NCBI GenBank assembly: GCA_001600495.1
Contig: BCKE01000101.1
Coordinates: forward strand, 1-55,176
Length of the DNA: 55,176 nt
Direction: 5' to 3'
Origin: Pilasporangium apinafurcum
Lineage: Eukaryota > Oomycota > Peronosporomycetes > Pythiales > Pythiaceae
This document shows positions 21,948 through 32,625 of this stretch, one piece after another. The first letter of the stretch is position 1, and each line of letters opens with the position of its first letter. The position numbers were made by a program, and so were the translations under genes. The notes beneath the pieces were generated by a model. That model did not search any database, was not told the DNA's origin, and saw only the letters and a program-made list of their open reading frames with translations.

Positions 21948-23246
21948 ATGGGCAAGAAGTCGTCGTCCAAGATTATCCAAGTAGGCCTAGATGCGCCGCA
22001 TCTGGTGAGTTTGGTTATTATTTTACTGGTGTACAATGCAATATATTGCTTTGTTTGTAATTGTGCTTACTGTTCGTCTATGATATGACTTGGTGGATAA
22101 ATAGCCTGATGTCGAAAGCGAGAGCAGCTTCGACTTTGTCGAGCAATTGAAGAAGCAGGTTGTGGTCAAGATCCAAAGTCTGACAGAGGATGAGATCGTG
22201 TTCGATTTGATCGGCATTGATGCCTCTATAGCCAACGCGCTGCGCCGTATTTTGCTTGCCGAGGTGGCTACCATGGCAATCGAGCACGTGTATATTTGGA
22301 ACAACTCGTCAATTATCCAAGACGAAGTGCTTGCACATCGACTGGGCCTAGTTCCGCTGAACGTCGATCCACGCGAGTTCCAAGCCTTCCCAGGTTGGTC
22401 TATGTTTACTTCGTTGAGTTGAAGTGGCATGTTTGGGCTAATTGGTGGAGCTTATGCTTACGCTTGTTGCAGACAATGAAGAAGCAGAAGCCACAGATGA
22501 AAACACAATCGTGTTCAAGCTCGATATCACGTGTCAATATGACCCCGAATATCCTAACGATACATCCAAAGCGATCAATTCTTCCGGTTAGTGACTGTTT
22601 AGTTGGAATCGCTTGCAAAATCTGAGTTCAACAGTCTAATGATATGTCACATGCATTATGTACTGTAGTATACTCTCGCGACTTGGAATGGGTGCCACAG
22701 GGCAACCAGGAGGAACGGTTCGGCTCTATTCGTCCTGTGCATGAAGATATTTTGATTGCCAAGCTACGTCCTGGACAGAGCATTGCGCTGGAAGCACATT
22801 GCCGAAAAGGCGTAGGAAAGGATCACGCCAAGTTCTCACCTGTTGCCACAGCCTCGTATCGATTGATGCCACATATTGAATTTAAAGAACCTGTCCAGGG
22901 TGCCGACGCAAAGTACTTGGTCGAGGAGAAATGCGTGATGGGCGTGTTCGACATTGAAGATTTGGGTGGTGTCGCCACTGCGAGAGTTAAAGATGCTCGA
23001 AAGTGCACGATGTGCCGTGAGTGCATTCGTGAACCAGGTTGGGAAGACAAGATCTCGTTAGGTCGGAAGAGCGATCACTTCATTTTCAGTGTTGAGTCGG
23101 TGGGGATGATCAAACCGGAAGAATTATTGCCCGAGGCACTGAATGTACTCGTAGAGAAGTGTAACGTGGCATTAGAGGCGTTCAGCCAACCAACAGAAGG
23201 AGATGAGGATGAGGAAATGGGTGAAGATGAAGAGGTGGATGAGTAG
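21948..23246 (+). CDS. POLR1C: DNA-directed RNA polymerases I and III subunit RPAC1 (AC40)
   Basis: Exons 21948-22004, 22105-22393, 22473-22586 and 22669-23246 give 345 residues. This alpha-like subunit dimerises with AC19 and nucleates both Pol I and Pol III. Diagnostic stretches are SIANALRRILLAEVATMAIE and the family signature HVYIWNNSSIIQDEVLAHRL. GLVPLNVDP, CRKGVGKDHAKFSPVATASY and a CTMCRECIREPGWE cysteine segment follow. The acidic tail (DEDEEMGEDEEVDE) is lineage-specific. Each intron restores the frame at a conserved residue, so the model is firm. Confidence 0.94.
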
Positions 23247-23631
23247 ACATGTTTAAAGCAGCTGCTAGAATGAATATATTGCTTTGACGATACACAATGA
23301 GCATGTGGAAGGGTACCTGTGGATAAGAAGCATCCAGTATACTCAATGGATGCAATAAAAACCAGCAATCATCCATCCTACGTTTCACATCTTCGAGGAA
23401 ATAAACAAATTCTATTACACTCTGATGCACCAAAGCTACTTTCATTACTCAGACCACTTCAAAGCAACTAAAATCTTCCCTCCCAAAGCACACCAATTCA
23501 AAGCTTTTGTCGATGATCTGCACCGCTTTCGTGGTCCTCATGCATTAACTCATCGAACAATTGAATTCGACACCACCTCAACGATCCAAATTCTAAAGTC
23601 AACCAAGTGTGGCTCTTTCGTTGTTGTTATC
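23247..23631. other. intergenic after RPAC1
   Basis: Nothing gene-like is recognised. Confidence 0.55.
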
Positions 23632-23769
23632 TTAGTTGCTGTTGTTGAGGAGGACTGATGCAGCGCGAATGGCGATAAATACAGCAGCGATCTTCGAAAC
23701 GCCCCACGCGACAGCCTTCATTTGTTTGGTGGTGTCCACCTGCGGCTTCTTCTTCTTGAGCATAAACAT
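23632..23769 (-). CDS. possible small tail-anchored or mitochondrial outer-membrane protein
   Basis: From the Met at 23769 this is a 45-residue product: a basic head (MFMLKKKKPQVDTTKQMK) and one hydrophobic segment (AVAWGVSKIAAVFIAIRAA). The open frame extends upstream without a Met (..EQEEQRLKKFDNVGAR), so an upstream exon is possible. The size and layout recall small TOM-complex subunits, but no motif proves this. Confidence 0.35.
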   Translation of the reverse strand: MFMLKKKKPQVDTTKQMKAVAWGVSKIAAVFIAIRAASVLLNNSN

Positions 23770-23856
23770 CCTGGCTCCAACGTTGTCAAACTTTTTCAAG
23801 CGCTGCTCTTCTTGTTCACGATGTGGGAATGAGCAGCTCCATTCAACTCGACCCAC

Positions 23857-24601
23857 CGTGTTAAATACGAATACGAATTTAAAAGAAAATATGCTATATG
23901 ATAGGATAGGTTTTTGGCTATTCTCTATTCCCTATTTCTCCTATCGATAGGGCATACTTTGACATGTTTTAAAGCAAAGCAATCCTTATTGATAGAAGCA
24001 GAGACTTGTCTCCGGTTCTTCACAATGAGCTCTTTTCGACGCCATTCTTCTTTTTAAAAATTGATGCGAGGAGATAGAATACGTGGAAAAGCAAAGTGAT
24101 TGCCCAGAAACTGTAGCGTGGTAGTATCGGTACGAAAGTGAGGCAAACATCACACTAGAAACATCTTTCTCAAGAACGAACACTTACTCTTCGAGTCCAG
24201 GTGTCGGAGATGCCTATTCCATAGCTGTCTAGTCTTAGCTAGCTTTTGCTGGTCAAGTCAGACTCAAACAAAAAACAGGAGGTACTTTGATGTCTCATAT
24301 GATCTTTTGAGGTTGAGGTTATCAATTCTCAGCTAAGCCATAGGCAGGAAAAGATTCAATCTCTCTCCTGTTCATGTGCATTTGCGAGCTAAACTTCAGT
24401 GAGAAGATGCGTATACTCCACTGCGACCTGATCATTTATATAGATAATCTTCTTTTTTGTTGTACGCTGTTCAACACTTTGTTGCTACTTTAAAGTACCT
24501 TGGTACACGATCTTTGCCTTGAAACTTTATTTATTCGTAATTGTGATACTACAAGCAAATTAAAACACGTTCGACTCGACAAACAACATCTATCATACAT
24601 G
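23857..24601. other. intergenic before the kinase cluster
   Basis: AT-rich, with no supported gene. It marks the switch from housekeeping genes to the receptor-kinase array. Confidence 0.55.
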
Positions 24602-27242
24602 CTACAGCACAAAGTAGTCATTGCCATTATCAGCACTCAAGTGAATGGATCGTAGTGCATACGCTGCCTCGATCGCAGTAGGGCGTTCCTCAGGCTCAAA
24701 TGACAAACATTTCTGCGCCAGTTCCATAATGCCAGGGGGGCAGCCAGGAGAAAGTCGTGGGCGAATGATTCCTGATGCCACCATTTGCAGTAACGCGATG
24801 TCTGGTAATGGGTTGCCGGTCTGTCCACGCATATTTTCATACGGAAGTTCATGAGTATCCATCTCTGAGAGTACCACACCGAAAGAATAAATATCACAGA
24901 ACTGATTGTAGTCCCCACTCCCTGACAGCACTTCAGGAGCTAGCCATTTCCCTGTGCCAACTCCGTTTGTCATGGTGTTGTGCTCGGATTGGAGGCGAGC
25001 GACCCCGAAATCACTTAGTTTTGCTTCCATGTTTCGCCCTAACAAGACATTTCGAGACTTCAAATCGCGATGCACGATCGGTGGCGCAAACGAATGCAAG
25101 TATACGAGTGCTTCGGCGATATTGGTGGCAATCGCGAGCTTCTCCTGTGTCCAACTGTTGTGTTTGGGCTTGAACGATGTGAGATATGACCGCAAGTCGC
25201 CGTTGACCATGTACTCGAACAGTGCCTGGAGGTTCGATTCAACTGTCCAGGCAACGCCTTTGAGCGACACAATACATGGATGATCCAGTCGAGCGACCAG
25301 TTTGATCTCTTCGATAAAACTGCGCGTCATTTGTGCATTGATTTCATCTTTCTTGAGCCGTTTGGACGCGACAAAGTCCCGATTGCGGTATCGAGCAAGC
25401 CACACAACACCGAACGCGCCGGACCCAATTCGTCGAATGTCTTCGATGTCATCGTAGCACACTTGTAACAACGCAAGTTCCTCGTCATCCCACAAGGATC
25501 GACCAGTGGTGCTAGCTATGACGGTTCTTTTGTTGTGGTACTTTCCTTGAGACTCACTGCTAGGTTCAGTGCCTTCTTGTGTATAGTCGATACGCTTGGT
25601 TTTGTCTTGCATCATACGATGTCTTCGATGCCGCCAGATAATACTTCCGAGCATCGCTAGCGCGAAGACGGAACCGCTGATACCAATGGTGAGCCCAGTA
25701 TAGTCGGTGGTAGCGACCGGTTTATTGCAGATACAAATGGTGATGCCATGAAGCTGTCGTCTATAGGATACGTCGCAATCAAGTTCGGTACTGGGGTCGA
25801 TGTAAAGCGTTGGGATCTTAGTAAGAAACTTGTAATTGGTTTCAGAAACCTCAAATTCATTGAAGCTATTGGATCGGAGATCTCTGTACGAATAAATGTA
25901 AAGGATAGTCAGTTTTACCCTGATGATGTTTGGAAGTGGCAAAATATCGGGAAGGACGTACAGGTATTGTAAGTTTGACATGTTGAAGATACTGTAGGGG
26001 ATGGCGGAAAGCGCATTGTCGAAGAGATCTCTGCCAGACATTCAAAAATGTAAGGATAGTGCCATGGAAACGGGATGGGTACCATCAAAGGAAGCGCATG
26101 CAATACTTACAAATAAGTTAAATTGGGGAAGGAAGCACTGAAGTTGGCCATATTGTTGTGCGACAGATCCCTGTGTATTCGATTGTTGTGATATGAGTTA
26201 ATAGTCCGAAGCTTCTGGATTTGCATGCAAGTACTTACAATGAGAGCAGCGAATCGCTTCCAAATTTGACAGGATACTCGGCGAGATAATTCTGACTGAG
26301 GTTTCTGGACAAAAGAGGAGCAAAACTACTCCATTAATCATCATGGAGGCACCAACTCAAAGAGAGCGGAACTTACAAATTCTGGAGTTCGGTCATGTCC
26401 AATAGATCGTCAGGGACATCGGTCAGAAAGCAATTTACGAGTGTCAAGTTCAACAGTGACGCTGGTAACATGTTGTTAGCAAGCTGCTGGATGTTAATAT
26501 TGGCCAATGTGACGGCTTGTAGATGAACTTCGTCCCGGAGAAACGTTGATTCAAGCTTGATAGCTGCGCTTTGACCTTTAACTCCTACGAGTGAAGTGTC
26601 GCCAACCAGTGTACTACGTAGGCATTAGATGTAAAATGAATACTCGACATTCAGAGCCAGTAAGATCACATTTGCAGCCAAACGGGAATTTCGATAGACT
26701 CACAAATCCGTGGTGAAGTTTGGTAAGCGAAATGCAGCAATCTTTTGCAAGACATCGTCATTTTTGGACGGATACACGTTTCTTACAGTATCACTGGTGT
26801 TGTATACATCGTCATCACCTTGGATAAAAAAAGTAAACGACTTATATTCCTCCGTGCCCGTGTCATTTGGTTGAATGCTGAAACACTCGAAGCCGCAGGA
26901 CGAGTTCGAGGCTTTCACACACATACTCATGGCTATTGATTCTTCATCTCCACCCTGTGCGTTCTGACAATCCTCAAACGATTTATACTGTATACACGGT
27001 CGGTAGGGGCTGCATTGTTGCTGGCAATCGAACGTGAGCGTATTAAGGATCGGATTCACACAGGACTCGCTACTAAAGTTACCATCCGAATGCTTTAAGC
27101 TGTTATTCGCACTGCCCGTTGGCAGTAATCGCAGTCGTTGTGCTGAATGTACATGACCCAGAGATCCACGATTCCATATTGTTTGCATCAGTATTACCAG
27201 TAATGCACCACAGCTTGCATATTGCCTTCGCCGACATCTCAT
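24602..27242 (-). CDS. RLK1: LRR receptor-like TKL kinase
   Basis: Six exons (27242-26704, 26613-26377, 26304-26239, 26170-26111, 26030-25962, 25883-24602) give 750 residues. A signal peptide (MRCRRRQYASCGALLVIL..) is followed by a Cys-rich module, an LRR-like exon (about residues 180-258) and three one-LRR exons. The last exon carries an LRR cap with a Cys pair (LDCD..ICIC), a span (TGLTIGISGSVFALAMLGSI, about residue 388) and the kinase. The kinase keeps the loop IGSGAFGVVW, ASKRL lysine, HRDLKSRNVLL, SDFGVAR and APEV, so it should be active on Ser/Thr. It is the most divergent of the eight: its Cys-rich module has an extra insert and its loop reads GSGAFG instead of GNGAYG. Downstream targets are unknown. 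Confidence 0.87.
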
Positions 27243-28182
27243 TGTTCGTCTGGACCCAATTTTTAAAGAAATAAAATGTACTAGTACTAGACTAAAACAC
27301 GCTGGATGTGTGAGTCCGCCGTCTCTAAATAGGGAGTGCGACACAGACAGACAGACAAACAAACAGACAGCACATTCGTCTTTCTTCCATGATGATCTCC
27401 TTCGCTGTTTTTGTTGAGCTCTTCGCTTGAATAGACTGATCTCTGGATTTTAGTTTCAGATTGATACAATTGTATCGGTTTAGTATTGTAAAATATCTCG
27501 ATTTACGAGTATTTTGCTCTTTGATACCACTTTGGCTGCGTTTCCATTGGCTGAAAGCATGCGTCGCAGCTGGGTTCAGTGGAAATCACGCGATTTCTTT
27601 CCACAGAACTGGATCGTTCCTCACTGGTCATCCCAAAGATAAAGTTAAAGACACTTCCTTCACTTTGGGCATTGGAATACATGACTGGACAAACTTCTTG
27701 AATGCACCATCTCTTGATGAGCACATAAAGTGAAGTAGAGAGGACACTTCGTCGTTAGCTGTATGCTCTATGTCAATCGCGTGAAAGGGAAATCTCCAAA
27801 GCATAAAGATATTCCTTAATACACCTATGGAATTCTGCGACTTAATGACAATGTACAAGTTAACATACGCGTTAATGGCTTGTACACTCATACTGATTTT
27901 TAGTCCCGAGCCATTACATTTTTACAATTCAATATTCTGTTGATTATAAAGCTTTAATCATTGAAGCTCTACCCAAAACATAAAATCTTCGACATAAGAA
28001 ACATGGTGAACAAACGCTTTTTCGAAGATCCACGCGCGAACAGGCTGGCTGTCTGGCGCATCATTGGTTGAAGGCGTTTCGACCATAGGTACTTGGACGA
28101 TAATACCATTGCAATTGCACGGCGAATTGGCTTCATTCCATGCGCCTCTACAAACTTCGCTTAGTATTCTATTTGTTTTGTT
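27243..28182. other. intergenic RLK1-RLK2
   Basis: No gene recognised. A short (GACA/AACA) repeat run lies at 27340-27370 upstream of RLK1. Confidence 0.5.
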
Positions 28183-30860
28183 TCATAGTGTTGTATACAT
28201 TTGCTTTTGGATGGTGCGCAGACTGTAGGCAACCTGAGCGGCAGTAGGTCGATCACGTGGGTCATGCGAAAGACATTGCTTGGCTAGTTCTAGAAGCTTC
28301 TCCGGGCATGTTGACGAGAAACTCGGGACGAGCTTACCCAATGCCACCATCTGCAATACCGCGACATCCGGTAATGGGTTGCCACTGGCACCACATGTAT
28401 TGCTGTACGGCAATTGATGTGTGTCTAGCTCCGAAAGTACCACGCCATACGAGAAAATATCTGCTGCTTGATCATAGTCGTTGCGGCCCGAGATGACCTC
28501 AGGCGCGAGCCATTTCCCAGTACCTACACCAGCCGTCATTGTATTATCCTCAGATCGATACCGAGAGACGCCAAAGTCGGTCAACTTTGCGCGAAGCTCG
28601 TTGGTGAGCAGGACATTCCGTGATTTCAGGTCCCGATGTACCAGTGGCGGCAAAAATGAATGCAAATACACAAGCCCATCGATCACATCGATTGCAATCT
28701 GTAGCTTCTCCTGGCTCCAGATCGGTTGCCTGTTTTCATTTTGTGTGTCAATCAAGTACGTCCTCAAATCACCATTGTCCATGTACTCAAATAGCGCCTG
28801 CAGATCCGCTTCCATAGTCCACGCCGCACCAATGAATGCCACAATATTCGGATGTTCCAATTTCGCCGCTAATTTGATCTCCTGGATAAAATCCTGCGTG
28901 CGACTGCGTGTGGACTCATCATCAGTAATTGACTTTACTAGCCGCTTGGACGCCAAGAGCTGGCTCTGTCGGTAACGGACAAGCCAAACCACCCCGTACG
29001 CTCCATTACCGATTTGCTTGATATCTTCAATATCATCTTGGTTCACCTTCACGGAGAGCAGCACTGCGTCATTCCAAATCGAAATCGAATGCGCGAGTGC
29101 GACTGTACTTGATTGAGAATGACTATTGCCTCCAGAGTCACCACTGTTGTTGCCAGCAAACAGTACTGTTTTACTGCGCGAAGGTGTTTGATCGGAAGTG
29201 TATGCTGCTCTCATCACTTCATCCTTGTCTCCTTGCGATCGACGCTTACGTAGCCAGAAGACTGCGCTGATGATCACACCAAGTACAATAACGCCACCAG
29301 CAATACCACCAATTAGAGCGGCGGAATTGCTCGACGAAGACGATGATGCAGAGCTACCTGATGCGGAAGGAGTATCGTCGAGTACACAAATAGTGACATC
29401 ATTCCCCAGTGTCTGCTGCTTGGAGGTATCACACGACAGTTCGTCCGAGAAGTTTGGTAGTTCAAGATTGGGGAGCTTGTTTAGAAATTCGTACTGGGAG
29501 GTGGAGATGATGGGGCTTTTCAATGGATTTTCCAGCAATGAACTGCCAACATCATATCCACTGTGAACCTATATATGCTTGGTTAAAAGCAACAATCAAG
29601 AGATATACTTACAGTGAACTGAGCTTCGTGAAGTTATAAATGGCGTCTGGTATCTTTTCCAATGCATTCGAAGATAAGTCTCTGTCGAGAAGAATCAGAC
29701 CTCACATGCGTGAGAATAATGAGTACTAACACATTTGACGGTCTCTCAAACTTACAGAGATTCGATATTAGGAAGAGATGCATCAAAGTTGGTCAAGTTG
29801 TTGCCATAGATGCTCCTACGTGATAATGAGCGAGGTAGGGAAGATAAAAAAATCAGTATTGCTTGAAACGGAGAACTAAACATTAGGTGCTCACTTACAA
29901 GACCGTTAGAGAACTGGCTGCATTCACGTCCGTGAATGATGTGATGTAATTCAAGTCGAGGTAACTGCAAGAAATACAATACAAAACACCCATGACATTA
30001 GCGAAAAGCTCCAATGATGGCACACTGATATAAAACAACTTACAGCGTCTTCAGTCCGGTGAGAATTTTCATGTTTGTTGGTGCAGACGAGAGCAACACA
30101 TTTGTCAATCGTAGAGACGTGATGTCCACTGGAAGCATGGCCGCGATCGAGTCCGTAGCAGACTCAAGCTTGAGATTCATGATGCTGACATTTCCTACGT
30201 ACTGATTGTCGCTCAACAAATCCGATGCAAACTCGACATTAGCAACTTTTCCCTTCAGGTTCTCCATTGAGGCGCCACCGACGATTACTCTAAGAAAGAC
30301 CAAGCACATAAAACATCACATGAGCATGTTAATTCAGCCAACTGGACAGACCATGCTTTATCTTACACATCTTCACATGTATCCGGCAGATTTAAAGTAT
30401 CTATTTTTTCGAGATCGTCGTCGTTTTTCCAGGGATATGCCACATCCACCACCTGCTTTTCCAATCGAGCCACCTCCTCACTCCAAGTTTCGTTTTTGCT
30501 ATCCATTTCTTTCTCCTGTGTGCTATCCCACGTGCCAAACGGAATGTAAAACGTAAATGCTGTGTAATTCTGCGGTTTTTGCGCATCCACTCCGAAACAC
30601 TCCCAGTCGCACGAATAATCCCAATTCGTGGTGACACACGTACTGATGGCACTCAAGTTCTCACCGCCACAGGTGCCTCCGACCGCGTTCCCATTGTAGG
30701 TTATGCACGGGTGATACTCGTCACAGAGATCATTGCACTCAAACGTAAGTGTCTGCAGTGGCGCTGAGCATTCTTCACCTGCCACAACGGTGATGTGGTG
30801 AATCACCAACGACAGCAGGACCACACCAAGCGCAGGCATGATGACTCTTCGGTTCACCAT
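28183..30860 (-). CDS. RLK2: LRR receptor-like TKL kinase with a frame-breaking LRR exon
   Basis: Exons by homology are 30860-30367, 30289-30044, 29962-29899, 29815-29756, 29681-29613 and 29542-28183. The signal peptide is MVNRRVIMPALGVVLLSLVIHH. The Cys-rich module ends in TCEDV. The last exon has a Ser-rich stalk, a span (AALIGGIAGGVIVLGVIISAVFW) and a kinase with GNGAYGVVW, HRDLKSRNVLL, TDFGVSR and APEV. The third exon is 64 nt, whereas the other seven paralogues have 66 nt: two bases are missing after NYI. Normal splicing would then hit a stop in the next exon. Skipping the exon restores the frame. It is either a recent pseudogene, a gene rescued by skipping, or an assembly error. All kinase residues remain intact. 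Confidence 0.75.
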
Positions 30861-31058
30861 GAGTTGAAATCAAACTAGCGAGTGAATTGTTTTCGTGTTG
30901 CCTTTGGTGTTCGTGGGATTGTATGTCTTGGTTTTGCGTTCAGTGACTCGAATGCAGCGGGAACTGATCCCCTTGCTCTCTCTCTCTATCCATGTGTTTC
31001 GAGTTGGGTACATGCCAAGAACTCTGTTTAGAAATTCGACCGAGTTGACACTAAATTA

Positions 31059-31727
31059 ATGTCATTTGTCCCCCTCTCTAAAGTAATCATTACCTCCTAT
31101 ACTGAATACCCATCGTTGAAGGTACTGACCCTGCATGCACAACCTTCAAGTTGCTTTTCTAGATCAACAAAGCATTCGCTTCTACAGCTGCCTCTCGATG
31201 GTCATCCCATGAAATTTATACCACAACAGGATCACTACGTGCATTTCTACTCCACCACTCAGCAAAATTACTCGATGCAGTTCAAGGATACAAAAGAAAT
31301 GACCAGTTACCTGAGCGCTGTGGCGTTTGCCAAGGCACAGGTGATACTGCACACATCCCAGACTTTTCAGATCGGTGACAGCCAGGCTTTGGTGGTGGTG
31401 GTGGATGATTTGGGGCTGGGGAAAGAGAACGGACGAGAGTACAGACTCATGGAGGGCGATATTGGCGGTGTTGCATGGACCGCATGCCAAGACACAGTAT
31501 TCTCGCAGTTAGCTGCTGTACAAGTGCAAGGGTAGATTGACAAAGTAAATGCTCATTTAGCGAACATTTACAAGCACATCCACAGGACAAAAGATATCGA
31601 CGACAGCGAGAGTAACAGCGAACTAAAATCTAGCGNAGGNGNATTNTCNGAGTCGAGTANCNACTCATTGCACTCAGACTCCATACTAACAGTAACATTC
31701 ATACACATATATANNATGTCTCGTAGT
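31059..31727 (+). pseudogene. truncated FKBP15-like gene (WH1/PH-like part only)
   Basis: Exon 31059-31531 and, after a 54-bp intron, exon 31586-31727. The first exon contains DHYVHFYSTTQQNYSMQF and an AKAQVILHTSQ helix, then QALVVVVDDLG and EGDIGGVAWTAC. This order recalls the WH1-like N-terminal domain of FKBP15/WAFL (an actin- and endosome-linked FK506-binding protein) leading into its FKBP domain. The FKBP domain itself is missing; an acidic Ser-rich tail follows and ends soon after. The tail contains undetermined bases (31636-31664, 31714-31715). From 31494 on, the gene is part of the repeat found three times in this window. Homology to FKBP15 is by eye, so the name is tentative. Confidence 0.45.
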
Positions 31728-32194
31728 GATTTTTGATTGACAAAGAATTGTAAATTGTCATGTGTATATGGATGTTAGACTTGTCAGATCTTGTAGACTT
31801 GAGTGAGATATGGTAAATAAGCAAGTAAAAAAGAGTCGTGGATGGTGTTGTGCAGTGTAAATACATTCGAACATGTCATCATAGACCACCAGTTGCTTCA
31901 CAAGTACAAGTTATGCGTCGACCACACACACCAGCTCGATATATCAGGACTCCCACCAGGTTCTCCGCTATAACAATAGTGAGTGCAGAATCACGTGGGA
32001 ACGAGATGTGAATGCGTCAAAGAACATGCTTACACTTGCTATGTGTCTCGTACATGGATTTCCAAGACCATTAGAGTCATGACGAGGAGAAAAGAATGTA
32101 GAAAGAGAGTAGAGTGTAGGAAGAGTATCTGTGGACAGTGGGATCTTTCCCAAACGTGTCCATATGATTAGGTCGTATTCTGGTAATCATCAGT
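31494..32194 (+). repeat. composite repeat copy 1 (FKBP15-like tail + Fanzor 3' end)
   Basis: About 700 bp. The left part is the end of the FKBP15-like gene including its intron. The middle is AT-rich. From CCCACCAGGTTCTCC (about 31955) it is the 3' end of a Fanzor element, reading HQVLRYNNSECRITWERDVN, followed by a non-coding tail. The right end is TGGTAATCATCAGTA, shared with copy 2 and, less exactly, with the relic near 5252. This is the longest version, with intact host-gene sequence extending further left, so it is the likely source copy. Confidence 0.85.
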
Positions 32195-32625
32195 AATCAA
32201 CCCTGTCTACGTGAGGTTCTCGAGCTGGCAGATCGTTTGCCAGTCCTTACGAAATCATTTAATATCGTTCGCACATAAACGCGTATGTCTATTTGAAGTC
32301 TTTGCATTGCTTTATTTGGCAATTGGCGAATGAGATCAATGAGCTGATTTCGCTAGTTGTAGTATTTTGGATCACATTGTTTCTTCTCAGTTGCTAAAAT
32401 ATTGTAAATTGCCAGCTATGCTCTTTAGTACTCGATCTGTTCATCTGTGATGAGTCATTATGGTGGGTTGAGTGATGCGCAAAATCGAAGACAGTGGGAC
32501 AGATCGTTACCCATTATTATCATCCAAACTGGCTGCAATTCTCTATCCTATATTGCCCATCGATATTGAAACAGGTGGGCTTGTTAATGCAGTGGCAGAT
32601 CATAGATTACAAGTGTTGTAGCATC

